Assembly: GCA_016219145.1 (NCBI GenBank)
Contig: JACRCG010000329.1
Coordinates: forward strand, 1-19,681
Source of the DNA: Deltaproteobacteria bacterium
GTDB lineage: Bacteria; Desulfobacterota; Desulfuromonadia; Geobacterales; Pseudopelobacteraceae
Length of the DNA stretch: 19,681 nt
Reading direction: 5' to 3'
In this document: in pieces, positions 13,673-19,681 of the stretch
How the letters are laid out: each line of letters begins with the position of its first letter
How positions within the stretch are numbered: the first letter of the stretch is position 1
Position numbers and translations under genes: made by a program
The notes under the pieces: model-generated
Told to the model about the DNA's origin: nothing
What the model saw: only the letters and a program-made list of their open reading frames with translations
Databases searched by the model: none

Positions 13673-16600
13673 TTATTTTTCAATTTGATCTCTTACTATA
13701 TCAACAGTATCATCGCTTTTTAGTACAGTGGTATGATCGACCTTTAATACATTGAATTTCGACGGTGCATCTCCAAACTGGCTCATTTGGTTTACTATCC
13801 GATCATTTGGAGTATTGAAAACAGGATCTTGTTGCACCTTAGGAAATGAACTGTCCGGCTTTTTCCCACAGATTGTCTGCAAGTACTTCCATAACTCAGA
13901 AAGATCTTCGTCGTATATTTTGCCACTTTCGGCAACTCCAGCTATTGCGCTCCAATTTATCGGCATAACTGAAGCGTCAAGCCTGGTCAATGCAGGGCTC
14001 CCAGGTATTAAATCAAGCAATGCTCCGTTGAGATTTGTTCGGGAAGGATCTGTCCATACTCCTTTCTTTTTGTCAACATTAGTAAGCACCAAATGATAGC
14101 AGAAAAATGGTTTATTTTTATCAATATCAAATAACTGCTGTGCCATTTCACTCCCTTTATGAGGAGTATCAATCGAAATGAATTTATTGATCTTCTCTTT
14201 GCATTCAGAACGGTTCATTCGACAGTACTCCTTGGTAAGAAGACCACCCATGCTATGGCCAATAACATTGACCTTCGGTGCATACGTTAGTTTTTTACGC
14301 ATTTTTATTATTGTGTCTTCAATTTCATCTTTTACCTTAATGTAATTATTAAGAATAGCATCCGCATTTGTTATTTCGTAATTTGCTCGTGTGACCAAAA
14401 ATTGGTCGTGTTTGTTCAGAACAGGCTCAAACGTATCCCACGAATCCGGCTTAGCCCACAACCCATGCACCAGCACCACCGGCGGACGCCTTAGCTTTAT
14501 CACCGGTTTGATATCTGTGATTCCAAGATCAACATTTACTACTCTTTCCGCACCGGTCTTATCGGTTGCCTCCATACTTGTTCCATATCTCACATAAGTC
14601 TGCGGCACACGGTATATCGCCTTGAAGCTTTGTGATGCTGCGTCGAATTGCGCAACAAAAGCCCCGGTCCAACCGCCTTGATAGAGCATGAGACCAGTAG
14701 CATTGGTGTCAGTACCCAAATCGGGGTCTTCAAGCGAAAACACCGGTTTGTAGACATTGTAATTGGGTGTCACCCTCAATTTCAATGTCAGCAGTGCAGT
14801 ACCGTCGGTTGCAGCGCCCTTCAAATCCTTATACTTTTCATCTTCGGCAGAGATTTCAAACTTACCTACAACAATCGGAACATCCGGCCCAGGGACATCG
14901 TTTTTGGTCTGTTTGTCATAAACTATGACACGAGCATGGTAGGAACTATTGATGGCAAAGCCTGTTCCCGCTTCAATAAGCGTCATGGGCGTATCAGGCA
15001 GTATGTCCGTGAAAGTTTTGATGGCCACATTGTCTTTGTAAATGACAACCCGCATATTCTCAAAGTCACCATTGGTGCCCGGATCAGTCTTGATATGATA
15101 CGAGAACTGATATGCCTGCTGTGCTGCGTTGCTCTCGTTTAGCAGCACAAAATACCTGCCGGGTGTGGGTACGATTGTCGGCGGATCGAAGTTAAGAATC
15201 TTAACACCGGTTTGCTGATTCGCTGCATAAATCCAGCCACCGCGTTCTACAATGGCTGGTGTCTGGCCTAAGGGAATGGTAATCGAGGCACCTGTTGCAT
15301 CCCGTGCGCCGCTGGGATCGTAGAGCGAGGTAAAGCGATTGATGAGCTTGGGCTTGAATGGGTCTTTGATGTCAATGACATAGACTGTACCCAGACCGGT
15401 CACAAATGCCAGGCTGCTTTCCTTGTCAATGACAAGGTCCGTGGTTGATATCGCGGCGTCCTTCAGCCCTGTTTCATCCTTAGCGACTGCCAGAATTTGC
15501 GGGCTTGTCGGGTTTGTCATGTCAATAGTCCGAATCAGGCCTTCCCGGCTGCCCGCCATAACCAGATCCATGCTCCGGGGAATATTGTCTGCATCCATGT
15601 ACTGGTATTGCATGGCAGAGGCGACGCGGGTGTAGTGTCTCCCGTCGTTCTGCCCGATACTGGTGACAAGCGTCGGGAGCGCGGGTGTGGTGATATCAAG
15701 AACAACGAGGCTGCCGCTGGTGGTGGTGAACAGCGCGTTGACCCCGTTAAGAACAATTATGTCGCTTGGATGTCCCAGCCCCTGCCCTACGCTATCAAAT
15801 ACGCCAACAATTGAAGAGCCGTCGGAAGACTTGTTCGCCTCTTGATTTGCCACGGCTTGCGTGATGCTGACGACCTGAATACCGGCGTTGATTGTGGCTA
15901 TGAAGGCGTAGTTATCGTACAGCGCAAGGCGTCCGGGAATGCCGCTGAATGCCTCTGCCAGCTTTTCACGCCCGACAGATACCGGCAGCGCCGGGTTTGC
16001 CAGAGAGTAGAAACGCACGTAACCGTACAGATTACCGTCGTTGAAGTTTACGGTATCGGTCATGGCCATCAGCGCCCTGTCAGGATCGGGATGGACGGCA
16101 ACGCTGCGGAAGTCAAAAGAAGTGCTGACATACTGGCAGTCGGTTGTTGCATTGGCTACACAGCTAGACGCGGCGGTGTAGACCACGCCGGGCGCGGTTG
16201 GATCGGTGACGTCCACAACACGCCAGCCCTTGTCACCGGCAGTGACGTATGAATAGAGTTTCATGGTTTCACGGTTGTAATAAAGATCGATATCACGACC
16301 GATGAACTGTTTGCTGGCAAGGTCATACGAAGTAGGTTTCTTGGTGCTGAAGGCAGTACGCACCTCAGCCAGCGGGAAAAGCTTGTCAGCTGATGTTGCG
16401 GAGTCGTTTTTGTCCGGCAGATCCTTGATGCCGCTGGTCAGTAGCACCTGATAGTCGCGATCATAATAGAGATTGCCTCTTGGTGTAAGAACAGCCTGCA
16501 TGCGTCCGTTGACAATGCTGGTTGTGACTGTTGCCGGTACCAATACTTCTACGGTTACACCTGGCGCTTTGCCGGCGGTGAGGTCGATCAGCTTGAAGGT

Positions 16601-19600
16601 GTCGCTGGTGACATTTGTAACCGGTTCGCTGAATACAGCGGTTATCGGCATGGACACCATGACATCCTTGGCTTTGTCTGACGGTGTAATCGAATCAATG
16701 GTGGGCGGGCCGTCCCTGCTTTCGCCAAGCGACGTATCCGCGCCCACAACCCTCAGTTGCATGGACTGCCGTGCTATGTTGCCTGCGTTATCCGTTGCTT
16801 CTACAACAAAGTTGTATAGCCCAATTCGATTGGGGCGGAAATTAGCTGGATTTGTGGCTGCAATGGGGGCTTGAAACGCCGTAGCGTAGTTATAACGCCA
16901 GATGGCGGGCTTTGCGCCGGTCTGTGGTGTAAAAAGCGTCGGCATCCCAGATTGACTGAGAACAACAGAATTGGGCTCGCTAGACGTCAGGTCAGTGAAG
17001 GTTACCGTCAAGGTTGCGTTCCCCATCTGTTGATCGAGTATAAAGATGGGAACCTTTATTTCAGTGCCGACCGGAACCGTTCCGGCAATGATTCTGGTGT
17101 CAGGGGCCTGTCCAGGCGCAACCTGCATATCGATGGTTATGATGGGCGCGGTTTTGTCCGGGATGATGGTATTTTTTTCAGCCAGCTTGAAGTTGAGGTC
17201 TACAATGTTGTACGACAATGTACCGTCGGCGCTCAGATAGCCGATATTATCAACACGCCGCATGGTTTGCGGATGGATGGCGGCAATTTTGTACTCAAGG
17301 CTTCGCGCCCCGACATTTGCGAAGAGCGTTGTGAAACCGGCGTAGGAACCGTTGAATTTTGAGAAGGAGACATAGTTCCAGGAAGCCGGAGTGCGAATGA
17401 CTGCGCCCTGAACCGGCCGGTCGTATTTGTATATAAGGTTGCCCATTGCATCCTTCTCGGGTATTTCTACTACTCCCGGAGGTGCGGGCTGATACCCCGG
17501 CAACTCATTCATATCCTGATAGGTGTAGCCGGAGACGATCCCTACCGTCAAATCGGGGAAGGCGGTAAAGATGTAACTCCCCATGCCGGTGATACCGTCA
17601 AAGGGGGGGCTGGCAGTGGTGATGCGGCCATTCACTATCTTGGTGCTGTCGATTATTTCATATACCTTCTCGATTGTTCCGTCTTCATTGTAAATCTCGC
17701 TTGGTTTCGTTACGAAGACCGGGGTTTTGGGATCGAATCCGGCCGGGACCGGAATCGAAAGGTGAACTTCTTTCTGGAAGTTGATCCCGCCTGAGTCGAT
17801 GTTGAAGGCGGCCAGGTATTTACCCGGTGTCTGCAACGGGCTGGGGAGGTTGGCTTCTTGCAAGGCGGTGACTTTGATTTCCACCGGGCCGATCAGAGCG
17901 CCTTCCGGGATATCAAGCAGGCTGCCCCCCTCTCCTTCCACTTTCCCGCCTTTAGCCGTCACCAGATATTTTCCATCAGCGCTTTTGAAGGTGAGGTACG
18001 ACACCAATGTCTGATTCCCCGAGTAGTCCATGATGACGACTTTGATTTCATCGCCAATCTGGCCGCGCACCCTGCCGCTGAAAGAACCGTTCGTGGCAGG
18101 TGTTACGGAAACTATCTCGCCGGAGGTGTTGTTGATAAGTAAAACGGTGCAATCGGCAGGCGCGGTGCCTTGCGTAGCCGTGATGGTGATGAAGCCGTCT
18201 GCGTCAGGATATGAGGCCGAGACACTGCCTGCCGGAGGCATTGGCGGTGGTGTTGTTTTCCTGATAGTGAAGGAGGAAACAACATCCTGCCCCAGCGGAT
18301 AGCCCTGAAGGTCCTTGACTGTAGAGGCTATCGTGACGCTGTAGCCGGTTTCCTGTTTAAAGGCTTCGGCGGGATAGAACGTGGCGATTGTCGCTTCGGC
18401 ATTCCAGGTGATGACGCCGGGAACCGTCGTTCCGGTTGAGTTAGTGAGTTTGAGGGTTTGTGAGTTTATTGAGTTTTTGTCCATCTGCTTGCTGAAAGTG
18501 ACGGCCACCGCTACGCTGGGCTGAACGTTGGCTGCTCCGTTGGCCGGAGAGATCGCAACGACCGTGGGCGGAACCATCCGGACGGTCAGGTTGAGGACGC
18601 TCTTTGTATTTGCAGCAATTGTGACATCGCCCGAAGCGGTATCGCCACGGGTAGCGTCGAGAGCGGTTACGCTGCGCTCCCCGGTGGCCAGCGCCAGCAG
18701 ATAGCGGCCGTCAATACCGGTCAGGTCGGCCAGAGTGGCGGATTGGGCCGAGATGTTGATTGCGGCGAATGCGGCAGCGGCGGCGTCCGTGATCTGCCCG
18801 GAAACATAGCCGATCGGGGCCACCGCTTGCAGGAACAGGTATTGACCGGTCGAGTCTATGTAGGGGCGGGGCGCCCCCGCCCAGATTTCCGCCGCTAACG
18901 GTTCAGAGTTGATTATTGAGCCGCTGAGCCTGCCCATTGCAACCAGCTTGAGTTTGCTGCCCCCTTTAACGTCAAATTTTTTCGCCACAATCACCGGCAA
19001 AGCGGGATCGAATCCGGCCGGAGCCGGGATTGAGAGGGTTGCGCTGCTTTTGAGCGACTGGCCGCCGATGGCGACATCGATCCCGCGCAGCAGGCGGAAA
19101 TCGGCGCCCACCAGTGTTGTAAGAGAGGCTTCGGGGATGGTTGCCACCGTTACCGGCGCAGTGCCTGTCAGAGCGCCGGCCGGGATGCTGAGGGCCGTGC
19201 CGTCCGGCTGCAACAATCGTGCGCCATCAATGCCGACCATGATCCCGCCGCTCGTGTCGGGCGGGGTGATGTCAATCGTGATCTTGCCCAGCAGCAGATC
19301 AACGATGGTGAAATCGCGTGATGGAGCGACCGGGAAGGTAGTGCGGAGTCCGAGGGCCGGGTCGAGCGGTTCGGTTGCTCCGGCGGCGATGGATGTGGCG
19401 CAGGGGGTGCGGTAGAGCACGATATCCTGAACGGTGGCGGCCGGCTGGAGCTTGTCGCCGCTGGTCAGATCGAACTTTTCGGTGACGCTGGCGTTGATCA
19501 CCAGACCGGAAGTCAGAGCCGGGGCCGGAGCGGCATCCGCTCTGGCGATCAGCAGCAGATCACCGGCGGCGCGCAGACCGGCGCTGGGGGGCGCTGCCTG

Positions 19601-19681
19601 GGGGACAACCCGGCCGGTGGCACTGGTAAGGGTGAAGTCTACAGGCTGAAGGCTGAAGGCTGAGGGTTGAAGGGGGGCCAA
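13673..19681 (-). CDS. Giant multidomain Ig-like/LVIVD protein with C-terminal lipase-like alpha/beta hydrolase (5' end outside window)
   Basis: At least 2002 codons are open to the window edge; the true N-terminus lies outside. In visible numbering there is a ZU5-like segment (about 140-250, SIPAGAL), a carboxypeptidase-regulatory-like segment (about 290-365), a Big_5 Ig domain (about 370-472) and a second ZU5-like segment (about 575-720, IPEGAL). Another Ig domain lies near 985-1100. LVIVD-type repeats (about 1130-1500) include TAGDKGWRVVDVTDPTAP, followed by more beta-rich sequence. The last 275 residues form an alpha/beta hydrolase: VVLVHGLW (oxyanion region), GHSMGG with nucleophile S1810, probable acid D1960 in PNDRIVN and probable H1983 in VDHTTVL. 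It is probably exported and may act as a surface lipase or esterase; the substrate is unknown. The last third is distinctly AT-richer than the rest. Confidence 0.8.
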   Translation of the reverse strand: MAPLQPSAFSLQPVDFTLTSATGRVVPQAAPPSAGLRAAGDLLLIARADAAPAPALTSGLVINASVTEKFDLTSGDKLQPAATVQDIVLYRTPCATSIAAGATEPLDPALGLRTTFPVAPSRDFTIVDLLLGKITIDITPPDTSGGIMVGIDGARLLQPDGTALSIPAGALTGTAPVTVATIPEASLTTLVGADFRLLRGIDVAIGGQSLKSSATLSIPAPAGFDPALPVIVAKKFDVKGGSKLKLVAMGRLSGSIINSEPLAAEIWAGAPRPYIDSTGQYLFLQAVAPIGYVSGQITDAAAAAFAAINISAQSATLADLTGIDGRYLLALATGERSVTALDATRGDTASGDVTIAANTKSVLNLTVRMVPPTVVAISPANGAANVQPSVAVAVTFSKQMDKNSINSQTLKLTNSTGTTVPGVITWNAEATIATFYPAEAFKQETGYSVTIASTVKDLQGYPLGQDVVSSFTIRKTTPPPMPPAGSVSASYPDADGFITITATQGTAPADCTVLLINNTSGEIVSVTPATNGSFSGRVRGQIGDEIKVVIMDYSGNQTLVSYLTFKSADGKYLVTAKGGKVEGEGGSLLDIPEGALIGPVEIKVTALQEANLPSPLQTPGKYLAAFNIDSGGINFQKEVHLSIPVPAGFDPKTPVFVTKPSEIYNEDGTIEKVYEIIDSTKIVNGRITTASPPFDGITGMGSYIFTAFPDLTVGIVSGYTYQDMNELPGYQPAPPGVVEIPEKDAMGNLIYKYDRPVQGAVIRTPASWNYVSFSKFNGSYAGFTTLFANVGARSLEYKIAAIHPQTMRRVDNIGYLSADGTLSYNIVDLNFKLAEKNTIIPDKTAPIITIDMQVAPGQAPDTRIIAGTVPVGTEIKVPIFILDQQMGNATLTVTFTDLTSSEPNSVVLSQSGMPTLFTPQTGAKPAIWRYNYATAFQAPIAATNPANFRPNRIGLYNFVVEATDNAGNIARQSMQLRVVGADTSLGESRDGPPTIDSITPSDKAKDVMVSMPITAVFSEPVTNVTSDTFKLIDLTAGKAPGVTVEVLVPATVTTSIVNGRMQAVLTPRGNLYYDRDYQVLLTSGIKDLPDKNDSATSADKLFPLAEVRTAFSTKKPTSYDLASKQFIGRDIDLYYNRETMKLYSYVTAGDKGWRVVDVTDPTAPGVVYTAASSCVANATTDCQYVSTSFDFRSVAVHPDPDRALMAMTDTVNFNDGNLYGYVRFYSLANPALPVSVGREKLAEAFSGIPGRLALYDNYAFIATINAGIQVVSITQAVANQEANKSSDGSSIVGVFDSVGQGLGHPSDIIVLNGVNALFTTTSGSLVVLDITTPALPTLVTSIGQNDGRHYTRVASAMQYQYMDADNIPRSMDLVMAGSREGLIRTIDMTNPTSPQILAVAKDETGLKDAAISTTDLVIDKESSLAFVTGLGTVYVIDIKDPFKPKLINRFTSLYDPSGARDATGASITIPLGQTPAIVERGGWIYAANQQTGVKILNFDPPTIVPTPGRYFVLLNESNAAQQAYQFSYHIKTDPGTNGDFENMRVVIYKDNVAIKTFTDILPDTPMTLIEAGTGFAINSSYHARVIVYDKQTKNDVPGPDVPIVVGKFEISAEDEKYKDLKGAATDGTALLTLKLRVTPNYNVYKPVFSLEDPDLGTDTNATGLMLYQGGWTGAFVAQFDAASQSFKAIYRVPQTYVRYGTSMEATDKTGAERVVNVDLGITDIKPVIKLRRPPVVLVHGLWAKPDSWDTFEPVLNKHDQFLVTRANYEITNADAILNNYIKVKDEIEDTIIKMRKKLTYAPKVNVIGHSMGGLLTKEYCRMNRSECKEKINKFISIDTPHKGSEMAQQLFDIDKNKPFFCYHLVLTNVDKKKGVWTDPSRTNLNGALLDLIPGSPALTRLDASVMPINWSAIAGVAESGKIYDEDLSELWKYLQTICGKKPDSSFPKVQQDPVFNTPNDRIVNQMSQFGDAPSKFNVLKVDHTTVLKSDDTVDIVRDQIEK
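19643..19670. repeat. Heptanucleotide tandem repeat inside the giant gene
   Basis: AGGCTGA occurs at 19643-19649, 19650-19656 and 19657-19663, followed by a degenerate fourth unit GGGTTGA at 19664-19670. It encodes part of a linker with SAFSLQPV on the minus strand. A unit of seven is not a multiple of three, so gain or loss of one unit would shift the reading frame. Confidence 0.75.

Overview
The window looks like a chromosomal segment of a deltaproteobacterium of the Geobacter/Desulfuromonadales type. The grounds are inference from content and order: a receiver-PilZ regulator, a surE-pcm-rpoS-apt cluster without nlpD between pcm and rpoS, ferritin-like and cyclophilin housekeeping genes, and giant Ig-like/LVIVD-type secreted proteins. 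No rRNA or other species marker is present, so the genus is not proven.

Layout. Positions 1-447 hold no confident gene, only a short CTCTGTG repeat and the promoter of a receiver-PilZ regulator (448-1170, +). A bidirectional terminator at 1196-1250 separates it from a leftward series: vapB-vapC toxin-antitoxin (4090-3487), a quinone-oxidoreductase-like MDR enzyme (3395-2409), a cytoplasmic cyclophilin (2304-1783) and a rubrerythrin-like ferritin (1780-1307). An intergenic stretch full of small inverted repeats (about 4197-4345) lies before the rightward conserved block surE, pcm, rpoS and apt (4401-7412). This is a stationary-phase and repair block: a survival phosphatase, protein isoaspartate repair and the sigma-S factor, followed by adenine salvage. 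A tRNA-Arg(CCT) gene with its own strong promoter and terminator closes it (7439-7601).

From about 7700 to the right edge the content is accessory. hipB-hipA (7855-9404) is preceded by three operator-like palindromes spaced exactly 50 bp apart; the last one covers the predicted -10 box. Next is a REP-associated tyrosine transposase (RAYT, IS200/IS605-like HUH nuclease; 9640-10581, -) bounded by inverted copies of a GGGGTCAACTCTCC-type end. The end beyond its stop codon is amplified into three tandem copies. The element has inserted into, or sits exactly at the broken 3' end of, a truncated paralogue of a giant secreted protein (10657-12735, -).

Upstream of that, on the minus strand, are a 305-residue secreted Big_2/FN3 protein (12743-13660) and a giant protein of more than 2000 residues (13673 to beyond 19681). 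The giant carries repeated Ig-like, ZU5-like and LVIVD-type modules and ends in a lipase-like alpha/beta hydrolase. The fragment and the giant are clearly paralogous over about 670 residues, so this is a locus of tandem duplication, deletion and transposon-end decay.
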